Positions 21,626 to 32,817 are shown, counted from the stretch's first letter. The stretch: DNA of 64,000 bases from Chiridota heheva (GCA_020152595.1 JAIGNY010001464.1:1603501-1667500); one strand, 5' to 3'. The notes: generated from the sequence alone by a model not told the origin. A program made the numbers and translations.

Positions 21626-23926
21626 TTTCATGACATGCAATGACATGACAGTTAGTAGAAATTTTGCAAATCAATCAGCTTATGAAAAAGAAGCATGGGA
21701 ACCACAAAACCTTTTGGTTCTGTTCCCCTTTCCCCCTCCCTCCCCCCCCCCCCCCTCCCCCCTCCCTCTCCTTTTTTCTACCTTGTTACAATGTTGGGAC
21801 ATGACTTGGACCTGTAACTATCAACATTCTCTTCCAGCATTAAAATGGGGTGTAAGGGGTGAAGAAAAAGTGTCAAATACTTTTGTCCAGGAATGTAAGT
21901 GCGTGTAAAATCATGGTCCAGAGCAGGCTTGTAAATCCACAAACGATCTTCTGAGAAAATGTGTGAACACAGATAATGTCTGAAATATGAACAGCAGGGG
22001 AAAAAATGTTAAAAACGTTTCACAATGCTTGCAAAACATGGCAAATACTTGCTGCCAATTTTTTTTAATGTGCCTTTGTTTAAGGTGCATTCAAACATTG
22101 AGTTTTATTTTTGATAATTGTGTCAATGTAAGTGGTAATATGTACATGTAGACCTAAAACACATCACTTTTGTCACATTCTTTTCTTATTTTGGTTTGAT
22201 GCTCATGATGATTTTGTGTTGGTTATTGTGGGGCTAAAATCAGTTCCTGTATATACGTGCAGTGCTAGTGTAGTGCGAACTATACTGTATGCGACGCTGA
22301 GCATGGCCGGGTAGGCAGTAGAAATTGGCACAATTTTATTTTATTATGTCAAATACGGTTATCCTATTTGTTTGAAAATGCATTGTATCCACGAGGAGTA
22401 AATGCTGTTAGGTTCTGTGCTGAAAATAATTCTAAAAAAAAAATGTATCAATTACAGACAAATTTAGTCATGCATGCTCTCTCCGTGCAGACAAATCACT
22501 TAGCTCTAAATGCTTTAAACAGTCAACTATTAATGCTCAGTAAGATTTCTGCTTCACCACCCTGAACTAATATGGCAAGCAGATACAACATACTCTTGCT
22601 GGTTAACAATAGATCCTTTTATTGAAGCAGTGGAGCGGAAAGTTCAGACAGGGCTAGTATCACACAAGTGGTTGTGGTTTTTGACATGCAGCAAGATTAA
22701 GCTTTCTGAAATCCACTATACAACAGATATTTTGATAAATTGTAGTAACAGTATTTACACAGCATGCTGCAACACAGTATATGTTGATATTCATTTCGTA
22801 CATCAAAACCCACACATCCATGCTTGTATTTTTAGGTTTCGTTTGATTACATATTACTAAGAGTATTTTGCAAGTTGAACTCTTCAATGTTGGAAAACTT
22901 CCCAAATCTGGTTCCGGGGAAATCTATCATTTCATAGGGAAACAATCTGAATCGGCAATTTCCCTTAAACTGATTTAAATAATGTTACTTGACCAAGATT
23001 CACGTGTCCATTATGGACCAATCGTATACTGGGGGAATCTTATTGACCAATCAAATACGAGGGGAATCTTGGCCGCCTGCACAATTCACGCACGGTATGG
23101 GACCAAACGTACGAACAAATATTTCCAAGCGCACATGTCATACTGTATGTAAGCATAACATGAAGGTAATATGCACGCGTATTGTTGCTTACAATTTTTT
23201 CCTCAAACCTGCACCTGAATGGTTGCCAAACAAAGGAAAATTTCCCAGCAGTTTATTAGTTGAAGTACTAAAGAAATCACGTTCGGCTAGACTTGGTTCG
23301 AAAAGGTCAAATGGAAACTGGTTACAAATGTTCCTTTCCAGCAAACCACAAATTTTCAAGGCTCTTTATCTTTCAATTTGCCTGGTCTCCCCTGGCCTTG
23401 CTAGGGCTTTTTCAAATGACACGGTTTTAACACATTAAATCCCTCTAGGTTTTAGTGTGTAATTCCCTGGGAGTCTGAAAGGTTTTTCCAAATTTTGTGT
23501 AATTTAGGTACTTATATCAGCCAACGTGACCATGAAATCATCGAAGTGAGAGTCTGAGTGGTACATTCTGGACCAATTTTTCGTTCTTTTTCCAACTTAC
23601 ATTGGCGCGTGCCAGTGTGTGGTGGCGGAGCATGATTTTTTCACGATTATTTTGCACGTTTTTATTGGCCTAAATTTGACTTTTGGATTTAGTACCGTAA
23701 CGTTAGAATTGTGTCGTACAAAGTAGCCTAGCCTTAGTTGCGTGAAAATTTCTTAAATGAATATAAGATTTTGGTATCGCGATATGTCGCGAGAGACATA
23801 TTTCATGTCGTGGGAAAAGAGATATCATAATATCGCGATAATCGATATGTCATGACAGCACTAGTTGGTATACCCTTGTTTATAATATATTGTATGATAT
23901 ATTTTTCTGTTGTTGTGTTTTTTTAG
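21626..23926. other. NAF1 intron, mostly unassigned
   Basis: Contains a polyC/polyT tract (21728-21770), the left-end match to the 5251 element near 23428-23500 (TTTTAGTGTGTAATTCCCT), and an ATCGCGATA/TATCGCGA-rich inverted patch (about 23776-23850). The 149-codon + frame at 22989-23438 has no recognised domain and runs into repeat sequence. Confidence 0.45.
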
Positions 23927-23979
23927 AAATCACCCTGAGGACCAGCAATCTAATCATCCCCCTGGTAGGAGCAGCAGTC
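23927..23979 (+). CDS. NAF1: NAF1, short linker exon
   Basis: A 53-base exon encoding RNHPEDQQSNHPPGRSSS in the frame set by its neighbours. The acceptor is a T-rich tract ending TTTTAG (23921-23926) and the donor is a near-consensus GTAAGT at 23980. The first base (A) completes AGA (Arg) with the AG carried from 18835. The last base (C) forms CGC (Arg) with GC from 26824. The sequence is not conserved enough to recognise alone. Exact phase on both sides and strong splice sites make it a likely constitutive linker into the proline-rich tail. Confidence 0.82.
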
Positions 23980-24330
23980 GTAAGTACTAACTCTTAAAGC
24001 TACACTAAAAGATGAAGTACAGACTTAATACTGTCTTGTTATTCTTACTGTACTGTACACAGGCTGTATAGGCATGATGAAGGATCTAAACTTACAGGTT
24101 AAATCTTTGAATTTTGCAGTTCTTGCATTTTACATGGCAAACCCTCTGAAAACAGATGAAGTTGCGAGGTAAAGTGATCATTAGATGTTTTGAAACTGCT
24201 GAAAAAAGAATTTACAATTCAAAACTATGTATGAGATGGGGTATAACATACACTTTATAAGAACACGCTTTGCCCATGTGACCATGAACTTACACTCTAA
24301 GTGAAAAAAAAACATTTTTTGTTTGTTTTT
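23980..24330. other. NAF1 intron, unassigned
   Basis: No feature recognised between the donor at 23980 and the palindrome array. Confidence 0.5.
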
Positions 24331-24332
24331 GA

Positions 24333-24918
24333 TTAACCCTTACTCTACCAGCACTATTTTGAAAATGCGCTCGGGAGGCGGGGCCAAAGACGGGGCACCC
24401 AAAACGGCGATAATATCGCGCGTGGTAGTAAGGGTTAATCAAGACGTGATTATTGAAGGGTCCTCTGTCTTCCAGGCAGAAAAGTCGGGCCCCTTTCGCT
24501 GTCGGGACCGCTGGGCGCCCACCGGGATCATGCTGCCTATATTTTGGGTGGGGATATATGTCGCGGGTTGATTAACCCTTACTCTACCAGCACTATTTTG
24601 AAAATGCGCTCGGGAGGCGGGGCCAAAGACGGGCACCCAAAGCGGCGATAATATCGCGGCGTGGTAAATGAGGTTAATCAAGACGTGATTATTGAAGGGT
24701 CCTCTGTCTTCCAGGCAGAAAAGTCGGGCCCCTTTCGCTGTCGGGACCCGCTGGGCGCCCACCGGGATCATGCTGCCTATATTTTCGGGTGGGCGATATG
24801 TCGCTGGTTGATTAACCCTTACTCTACCAGCACTATTTTGAAAATGCGCTCGGGAGGCGGGGCCAAAGACGGGCACCCAAAACGGCGATAATATCGCGCG
24901 TGGTAGAGTAAGGGTTAA
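24333..24918. mobile_element. Three TTAACCC palindromic mini-elements in a 240-bp tandem array
   Basis: Each roughly 98-bp element starts TTAACCCTTACTCTACCA and ends in its inverse TGGTAGAGTAAGGGTTAA (24333-24438, 24572-24677, 24812-24918; the middle right end is decayed). Between them lies a GC-rich 132-bp spacer with TCAAGACGTGATTATTGAAG. TTAA plus a CCC start is piggyBac-like. The period of 239-240 bp shows that element and spacer were amplified together. Confidence 0.85.
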
Positions 24919-25026
24919 AATACATAACATTGGTCTTAAATCTGCCTTCATTACGTCACCTTTTGCACTACGAGGTCATTTTCAACACACTTATGCAATA
25001 TTTGACATGCAATAAAACCTAAACGG

Positions 25027-26086
25027 ATTTGATATAGAGCTGTGACCGTTTAGCGTGTACTCGCTACACGCTCGCAAATCTTGTAAACGTTTACTAAATA
25101 CTTCATTGCGAGTAATCGTTTTTCATACATTATAGGCCTAGTGTCTTGCCATTGAAAATCAATATTCATGATTCAAATCACACACACATACGGCTGACAA
25201 AATTCCAATCAATGATTTTTTACAAACTGTAAATCCGATTAGCATAATCTTTTTTGAATGTGCGAATCACAAATGCGCAGTAATCACCAATGAACGGGGA
25301 TATTATGCACTTTGATTTCGCTGAAAACTGAGTAATCTAACTTGTAAAATGCACCGCGAATGTGCAGCAGTAAACAGTGAAACTAACAATAGGCCTAAAG
25401 TTAGGCCATCAGGCTTTAAATCCCACGCAATCAAGGCTTGTTTTATCGACCAAAAAACACTTGAATTGTGACAATCAGTACATTTACATATAAATATTAC
25501 CTGATGAGTCAAATAAATTTTGCAAGAAAGAAAAAATATTGCATAATAAATAAACAGAAAAAGGTTTTAACAAAGCTGAAATTCTGCATGCTTCGCAAAG
25601 AAGGCGGCCATTTTTTCGAGAGGACTAATATTTCAGAACTTTCTGGTGGTGGTGGCGTAGTTTTGAAATGTTTTCGGCGAGGTATATCATAGGCCTCAGT
25701 ATGCAAGATTTTCACAGAACTTTGAAAGCCGAGCGAATAGGACAAACAAGTTCTGTGATGTTGAGTTTAAATGACATTGAAAGGAAGTTATCTGTTCTTT
25801 CTAAACTGAATTTCCATGCATATTTTCCATAAAACGATGATTTGTACTGTAGAAGTAAACCTTTTACGATTTGGAAAGCAAAACTCAGCGTCTATTTGGG
25901 CAATGCAGTCAGTACTTTTGCCATACTAGTTGCGCAATTTTTTTACTTCGCCTTGTAGTTTTGGAGCAATTTTGGTGTATTTCCGAAAATTACGGTACTA
26001 AACTCGTGTACACGATACACGCTCGCTTTTTTTGGCGTGTACACGTTTACTAAAATCCCTAAACGTTCACAGCTCTAATTTGATAT
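25027..26086. mobile_element. hAT-like non-autonomous transposon with target duplication
   Basis: The element begins TAGAGCTGTGACCGTTTAG (25035) and ends CTAAACGTTCACAGCTCTA (26077). The flanks are ATTTGATA on both sides, an exact 8-bp target duplication as expected for hAT (a 9-bp reading ATTTGATAT is also possible). Sub-terminal motifs (ACACGCTCGC, CGTTTACTAAA) occur near both ends. No transposase is seen. Confidence 0.87.
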
Positions 26087-26153
26087 GACCTTGTTTTTTT
26101 GTTTGTACCAATTTGTTTCTTTAATAGTCTTCTATCATACATGTACAGTAGGT

Positions 26154-26590
26154 AGGAGTAGCTTACTTGGCAGAGCACACAGCTGAGATGCTGAAGGTTT
26201 AAGCCTCTGTCAGGTTAAACTCAATTTTTCCACAGCTTTGTAGACCGATATGCAGAACATCAAGGTGGAAGCATTTCGTCTGCAGCTCCTACTCCTCATT
26301 CAGCTGTTGAGAAGAGTGACAATTGGCTCACACACCATCCTTTGGAGGGGACATTAAGCTGTTGGTCCCGATGGTAGGAGAGTCACCCTGCCTGGTTCTC
26401 TGAACACTATTCTAGAAGAGAAGCTTGAAAACTCGGTGTTCAATCACTTTCTCTTTAAGTATTAAGTTCATGTGCGCCCATAGGCAACCAGAGAACTAGT
26501 CTGCTAGTTGTAGAGTGCATTTTAATCCTGTAGTTTTTAAAGTAGAAAATGCACCATATAAATTCCATAAAATGAAAATGCACGGGAGTA
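26154..26590 (+). mobile_element. tRNA-derived SINE
   Basis: The head GTAGCTTACTTGGCAGAGCA resembles a tRNA D-arm (A box), and GGTTTAAGCCTCTGTC lies at B-box distance. The body has TTAAGCTGTTGGTCCCG. The tail GTAGAAAATGCACCATATAA is like the L2/CR1-type end shared by many SINEs. Target duplications were not found. It lies just before the last NAF1 exon. Confidence 0.65.
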
Positions 26591-26823
26591 TTCCTTTAAG
26601 AAGCAGTGGATTGACATTGGAAGAAGTGAATGAATTCCTCCTATGACATCCCAAGTTTGTGCAATTTCTGTAAACTGATCAAATTTCTAATGATTTGGAT
26701 ACTATTATTTTGTTGCATTGACTATTTCGAACACATCTAATTGATATATTTGTGATGTGTTTTAGACCTATAAATCTAGAACTTTATAATGAAAATCATG
26801 TTTTTTGTATTCCTTTTCATCAG

Positions 26824-27491
26824 GCTCTGCAAGAGGTACGGGCCCAAGACATCAAGCAACAAATCCAAGAGAGAAGACAAATGGATTTGATCACAGACCA
26901 AAGCACCATATGAATCATCCGAGGAACCATCATCCAGGAATGTACCAGTCAGGTCCCCATGACAATAGACCCATGTACCATTCTGGTCCCCATGGCAATG
27001 GACCACCACCTCACCATCAAGCAAGTCACCAACCACCACCACCACCTTATCCACCATCATCACCACCCCCACCCTATTTTGAACCCCATCATCACCATTT
27101 TGTGCCCAGGATGCCACCACAGGATCTAAGAGATCCACCCCCAAGACAGCACCCCTCATGGCCACTAAGACAGGAACCGTCATGGCCACCTAGGCATGAA
27201 ATTCACCAGGAATCTCAGATGATGCCACAAGGATTTAACCCCTACTTCTGTGAAAACTCTTTTCCACCTCCTCCTGGTAATAACGAAATGTTTCACGGCC
27301 CTCAGGCTCATCAAGTTAATCAGATGCAAAGTAACCCACCAATGCACGGACCAGATTTTAGTGGCCCACCAGTTTTTGGTATGAATGGACCTCCATCTGG
27401 GATTCCTCCCAGATTTCCTCCTATGTCGGACCATAATTTTCAGGATCATGTAAGGTTTCCCCCTCCCCCTCGTCTACCTCCCCCGTTTTGA
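26824..27491 (+). CDS. NAF1: NAF1, terminal exon: Pro/His/Gln-rich C-terminal tail
   Basis: The last coding exon gives about 221 residues and stops at TGA (27489-27491). It follows an acceptor CAG at 26821-26823. The tail starts SARGTGPRHQA, then shows repeated YQSGPH/YHSGPH-like units, HHQASHQPPPPPYPPSS, a His cluster, two SWPxRxE repeats and many FPP/GPP motifs, ending RLPPPF. Vertebrate NAF1 also ends in a low-complexity, proline-rich tail with polyproline runs, so position and composition agree although residues do not align closely. The tail has no predicted fold and probably mediates protein contacts (inference). With the other exons the visible CDS is 1023 bases, exactly 341 codons including stop. 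No AATAAA signal was seen in the 1.8 kb after the stop, so the transcript end is unknown. Confidence 0.9.
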
Positions 27492-28298
27492 TATTTCATC
27501 CTCAGGATCATTCCAGAGAAGTGTCTTGATCAGTGCCTTTTCAAATGCTGCTCATGTAAGAAATGTGACCTAGGATGTGTTTTGGGTACTCTTCTAAAAT
27601 GGTATACTTAAGTGTCAAGCATGTTCGTAGTATAAGAAAGCTAGTAACATGAAGAATGAAAGGAAGTGCTTGGTAAACAGTTTTACTCATCAAGAAAAGG
27701 AGATATACACGTTAAAATTATGTCAGGATGATGAATCTTGACTACAGTAAATCACAACCTCTCATTTCTTTAGAGTTGGACTGGCCTATGACACTAGGGC
27801 CTTATGCTCCGAGCCTCCGAGGACCCCTTTCCAAGTGCGCATGGCTTGTATCATTCTGATACTTTAGCATACCTGCATGGGCCCTCTTTAGTCATTTGAT
27901 TGTGCGGCACGGCACACAGTTTGACTCTGCATTCGTCAAAGACTTCTGTGCAATTTTTTGAAATATTTTAAAATGATTATTGACTTGGATATCTTTCAAG
28001 AGCACTAAAACAAGAGATGTCTACATTTTCCACTTGAAAGAATTTTGAATAATTGCCTCTGCCATATTTCAACCATAGGATCAGAGGAAAAGTTTCCTAC
28101 ACCCTTTACAGGTGATATAGACCCTTTCCAAAAGTAACCGAGTTGTACAAGGCTAACTTTTGATAGCAACTAGACTGGAGATCGTATGGAGGAGCTTTGT
28201 TTCTTTCACTGCTGATGATTGGCTTTGCAGAAGGTGTGGATAAGGCTATGGCTTAGTGCCATATGTCATTATGGTTACAAAAATAGAGAGCATAATGT
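27492..28298 (+). other. Probable NAF1 3' UTR and flank
   Basis: Non-coding sequence after the stop. No canonical AATAAA hexamer was found here or up to 29.2 kb, so the cleavage site is not placed. Confidence 0.45.
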
Positions 28299-28697
28299 TT
28301 AGGATCCAGGGCCGGATTTCGCCATGTGGAGGCCCATGGGCAACTTTAGGAGTGGAGGCCCACACTACTTTAATGACCGCTGCTTGGAGGAGGGGGTGTA
28401 CGTACCCCTTTGGAATTTTTTGGAATAATTAATGGTGCTTAGATGCAAAATGGTGCAGTATTTTGTGATTTTTGAAGTAACTTTATGTTCAAGAATTTTC
28501 ATTTTGTAAGCCTGTTAGGCTGCCCAGTTTTGAAATGAACAGGTTGCTACCACTCTTACCAATGCAAATTAACAGGTTGCTACCACATTGTTCCCTTACA
28601 ATTTTTTTCTTCATGAAATATGTGGAGGCCCCTGGTTGTGGAGGCTCATGGGCAACTGCCCACATTGCCCATTGCTAAATCCGGCCCTGTTAGGATC
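28299..28697. mobile_element. hAT MITE with perfect 8-bp target duplication
   Basis: The element 28307-28689 starts CAGGGCCGGATTTCG and ends CTAAATCCGGCCCTG. TTAGGATC flanks it exactly on both sides (28299-28306, 28690-28697). The CAGGG start and 8-bp duplication are standard for hAT. Internal repeats of GTGGAGGCC; 383 bp and non-coding. Confidence 0.95.
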
Positions 28698-28977
28698 TAC
28701 TGTGAGGTGTTCTTCTAATGACAGGCATTGGAATGGTAGAATTTCAGGGATACTTCTGGGCTGGTTTCTATTTTTCGCTACCACTGGCCAGGGATAACAA
28801 TTTTTATTTAACTATTATATATCTTTTCACATACATGTTGTAAGTTTTTATACAGATCATCTCATGAACGCTGCAGGTGTGCAATGTGAAATTCTTGTCA
28901 GGTAAATCATACTATAAATTGTAATTTATATATGCAAACGAAGAAGAGACAAGGCATCAGGAAAATTCTGTGCCTAT

Positions 28978-29277
28978 AGGAGACAAAGTCCAGCTTTTTC
29001 TTCATTTAAGATGATAGAAATGATAATTGTCAGTCATCTGAAGAAATTTTACATCATACGAAACAATTTAGCATATATTTGCCAATTAAGAAAATTAATA
29101 ATTCTGCTAATTTAAGCTTACATGGGAGCAGCCATTTTGTTCATATTCTTTTGAAAATATGATGTCATGAACCCAGTACAGATTAGAATATTAATTCATT
29201 TCTTTATAATCTATTTCAAATTTATTTTTTAATTTCTAAGAAAGACTTGTTCCTTCGCATGAGTCTATGAGATTTTA
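28978..29277 (+). mobile_element. K6-like element, left part
   Basis: AGGAGACAAAGTCCAGC matches the left terminus of the element at 42840. CATGGGAGCAGCCATTTTG and TTCTTTATAATCTA match its interior at 43399-43495. It is cut off by the R20 repeat at 29278. Confidence 0.55.
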
Positions 29278-31080
29278 ATGGTTCCGATGCTATCAGCATC
29301 AGGGACCTATCAGGTCCGCTTGTCGTACATGGGTGTTTTTGCGTGTGTGTGTGTTACGCCTAGCTTGTAAACATGATATCTCAAGATCAGTACATTGGAT
29401 TCATGTCATATGTGGTACACATATAGCCCATGATCCAAAGATGTGCCCTATTGTTTTTAGTGATGTTGTCATGCATATTAATGATGGGGGTTAATGTATT
29501 TTTTTTTAAATGCTCATATTTCAACAACCGTGTGTTCGTTTTGTTTCATATTTGGCATAGTAATGTTGTTGGCTAGTGTCCACATAATCAAATTATAAGA
29601 ACGTTGAATTTCATTACTATGCGTGGTGCGAGGGGCTGAATGTGATTTTGCTAAATATAGCTCGTGAACACAAAATCTCCAGAATGACATGCGTGTTTAT
29701 GTCACATATGGTACATAGGTAATCTATAGTCTGCAGATGTGCCCTATTGTTTTTGGTGATGATGTCAAGAATATTAGTGGGCGGGGCTTAATCTAAAAAT
29801 CTTCAAATGCTCATATTTTAACAACTCCATGTCTGTTTTGAGTCATAGTTGGTATATTTATGTTTTTAGCTAATGTATACATCAGCCTATTCATGGTGTA
29901 AAATTGTTGAATAGCATTAATATACATAGTGGACAGGCAGGGATAAATATGGTTTTGCTGAAAAGATCTTGTAAGCACAGTAACTGCAGGACAGTACATT
30001 AGATACAGGCCACATGTGGTACACAGATAATCCATTGTCTATTTGTGTGCCCTATTGTTTTTTTTTCTTGGTGATTTCATGCCTATTACTAAGTGTGTGT
30101 GTGGGAGAAGGGGGGGGGGTGGCTTAATATAATTTTTTTGTTGGAAAAATTGATAAATTCATAGCAACCATATGTCTGTTAACATCATACTTGCATGTTA
30201 TTTGTCAGTAACAAATTCCACACAATCAAACCCGAAGCCGGGACCAACCCCCCTTTGCACAGTCGCAACCACAGGGAAGACATCGTTGTCACCCGCATCC
30301 GCCTCAGCCACTCCTCTCTCACTCACTCTCATCTCTTATCCGGCTCCCCTACCTCTCTGCCCCACTTGTAACACCGATCTCTCCATCAAGCATATTTTCG
30401 TAACCTGTGCCTTATACCATAACTCTAGATCTCTTCTCTCCTCACTATCCTCAATCTCGGACCTTTTTGAAAACATTTCTTCCTCAAACATCATCAACTT
30501 TCTCCGCAACAACAACCTCTTCTACCACATTTAACTTCCCCTCCTCTCCTCCCCCTCTTTACACCTAACCTTACTTCTTCTTTTTCCCTCTCTTTCTGTT
30601 TTTCTCCCTTACAAACCATCCTTTTATCACTATCCTAAATCTTACACCATAATTCATTAACACTCTTGGCACATTTGACTCCGACTGTCGCGGTGCCGTT
30701 AAACAACAAACCAAAACTAAACCATTTGTCAGTTATTATGTACATATGCTGACAACAGGTTCTATCACTGATATGCATGCCTTAATGTGAAAATGCTTCA
30801 AAAAACATGTACACAGATGAGTTATGGTCTGTATACTGTGACCTAATGTGTTGGTAGTGATGTCATGTAGGTGAAGCATTACGTAAAATTCCTCAAATAG
30901 TAATAAATGTGCAACCATTTGCATGCTGTACATCATACTTGTAATGTTGTCAAGTTCACATTATTGATATGCATGGTGGGCATGGCTTATGAATATACGT
31001 TATTTAGCATATTTCATGATATGTTATGCCAGTTAGTATAAACTTGAAAATCAACCAACAATGAAAGAATGCATCGGAAC
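29278..31080 (+). repeat. R20 repeat, copy 2 (interrupted by a LINE)
   Basis: Begins with the hairpin GGTTCCGATGCTATCAGCATC. Then follow blocks CATATGTGGTACACATATAG, ATTGTTTTTAGTGATG and GGGCGGGGCTTAAT at 29407, 29703, 30010 and 30810. The LINE at 30210-30723 splits it. Confidence 0.8.
30200..30733 (+). mobile_element. 5'-truncated RNase H LINE, with 10-bp target duplication
   Basis: The insertion 30210-30723 carries the last part of the LINE seen at 11506: CPTCNTDLSIKHIFVTC, SISDLFENISSSNIINFL and a 3' end with GGCACATTTGACTCCGACTG. Direct repeats ATTTGTCAGT (30200-30209 and 30724-30733) flank it exactly, the mark of target-primed reverse transcription. Frameshifted and dead. Confidence 0.93.
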
Positions 31081-31390
31081 GAGTAAACATTTTAATTTTC
31101 TGGTTTGTGTAATGATTTAAGCCCTTAGAACTTCATGTCAAAGCAATTTGGAAAAAAAAATTCAAAACGAATTCTGTAGAAATATGTGTGCTAGCACATA
31201 AGAAAAATTATGTCATCATTGGCATGATTTTAACACAAAATTGAACAAAATGGCAGCGTCCATATATATTACTTCAAACCTGGAAAACTTGCGAATGGAA
31301 TAAAATTATATGATGGGATTTTTTTTTAGTTGGTTCATTTTTTAATTATCTATCATATATCAAACTAGAATATATGACGTAATGATTCAT
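31081..31390 (+). mobile_element. K6-like element, right part
   Basis: ATGGCAGCGTCCATATAT followed by TTACTTCAAACCTGGAA matches 43673-43708 (ATGGCAGCCTCCATGTGT, GGCTTCAAACATGAA). AGTTGGTT and GTAATGATT further on match 43763-43796. It is probably the other half of the element broken at 29278. Confidence 0.5.
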
Positions 31391-32108
31391 TTAAAGGAAT
31401 ATTTTCGTGGGGTTTTTGTAAAATTTTATTTGAAAGAGCCTACTTTTAGAGCCAATTTGGTACTAAATTCAGGTTGATATCGTATTCCGTTTAGGAGATA
31501 TGTTTTTTTTTAACATTTCCCAATTGCATTTTGAAGTTTTTGTACCGTTCTGTATACCGTTTGAAATGGAACAAAATATCCAGACTAACTAGCTAGAGTT
31601 ATAACGTTTAAAGTGCAAAACATGTGTCATTTTTCAGAGCGTTTTGCACAGTTAAGGAGATTATCGCGAGCGTATGAACCAAACATTCCCATCTATGACG
31701 AATTCGTGTTCGATGATGTCATAGAGACAATTCCATTGCAAATGTTTATGTATTTCTTTGAATGTTAATTGGTTCTGTCTGTATGATTAAAAACAATTTT
31801 CCAGAAGTTATATTTGGCAATGTATTAAATACTTAACTTTCATCAATTGATTTTTCTAGCAGATTTTACTAATAAAAAAGGATGATGGATTTTAATGAAA
31901 GACATCAACTTTGTGGGATAATAAGTTGCTGTGATGTCATACTGAGCCTTTTGCTATTCGTTTATTGGCATTTTTTGTGTACCTTAAAATTTGAATATCT
32001 CCTGGTAGGAATAACATATCAACCTGATTTTTGTACTACTATATTGTTTCTAAATTGTTCTCTTTCTTATGAAATATTACGGAAAAAACCATGGGAATAT
32101 TCCCTTAA
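31391..32108. mobile_element. K4 element with TTAA duplications
   Basis: Element 31395-32104 starts AGGAATATTTTCGTGGGG and ends CCATGGGAATATTCCC, flanked by TTAA on both sides. A 140-bp interior block (31557-31695) is repeated in inverse form at 49185-49330. Non-coding. Confidence 0.72.
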
Positions 32109-32206
32109 AGACACACTGAGCCGAAATTACTATCTTAGGGTTCCTAAGAATTAAATAATAGGAATTAAATTGAATGATCATTACTCGTAATCAACAACAA
32201 TAAGAA

Positions 32207-32350
32207 ACAAATGATACCAAACTTTTAAACTTGGATATCTCCTTAATTAACGGAATTAAAGATTTGTGAATGTTTTCTTTACCATTTTATCTCTTTTGAA
32301 GTCTCTTTCATATAAGATGAACCTGCTCGGTCCCTTAACTAATCATTTAA
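32207..32350 (-). mobile_element. K1 MITE, one end only
   Basis: AATGATACCAAACTTTTAAA, ATATCTCCTTAA and CTTTCATATAAGATGAACCT followed by AACTAATCATTTAA match the right third of K1. Confidence 0.7.
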
Positions 32351-32815
32351 AGGTTCATGGAAGAACATCTTTCTCTGCCATCCTTTGCTCTTCCCTACCA
32401 TCCTTTGCTATGGAATCATGTACAATTGGGCTCCTTTAATAGACGAGACGATAGTCAGAACTGGAAAAATCTACGTTTCCGAAAAGCGGAAAAATCAGGA
32501 ATTCGCGGGAAGAAACATTTTGTTGTTGTTAAAGATTTCTTAAGTAAACAACAGTATATGTGCACTAAAAATGTCCCCCATGTAATTATGCGATGAAAAG
32601 TACATTAAATTGCGGAAGAGGCCGCTCTAAAGATGTATTCACTACATTATGATATTATTTCTGTCGCGATTTTTCGTGGGGTGTTTTTGATTCCTTTAAT
32701 TAGATTCGTGGGAAATTGATAATTTCAATTCCAGCGATAGCTGAATACGTGAGTGAGATCAACTGTATATTATCCCCTGGAAAAGGGGCCCAAGGTCTAT
32801 GAACCCTGCTTATGC
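32351..32815. other. Unassigned sequence
   Basis: Two neighbouring copies of a CCATCCTTTGCT motif (32379 and 32398); otherwise nothing recognised. Confidence 0.45.
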
Positions 32816-32817
32816 AC

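Noticed and set aside
22989..23438. 149-codon + frame in a NAF1 intron
   Set aside because: No domain, no start or splice support, and it runs into a repeat end near 23428.
24439..24951. 170-codon - strand frame with repeated ARLFCLED-like blocks
   Set aside because: It reads through the 240-bp tandem array; repetition, not coding selection, explains the frame.
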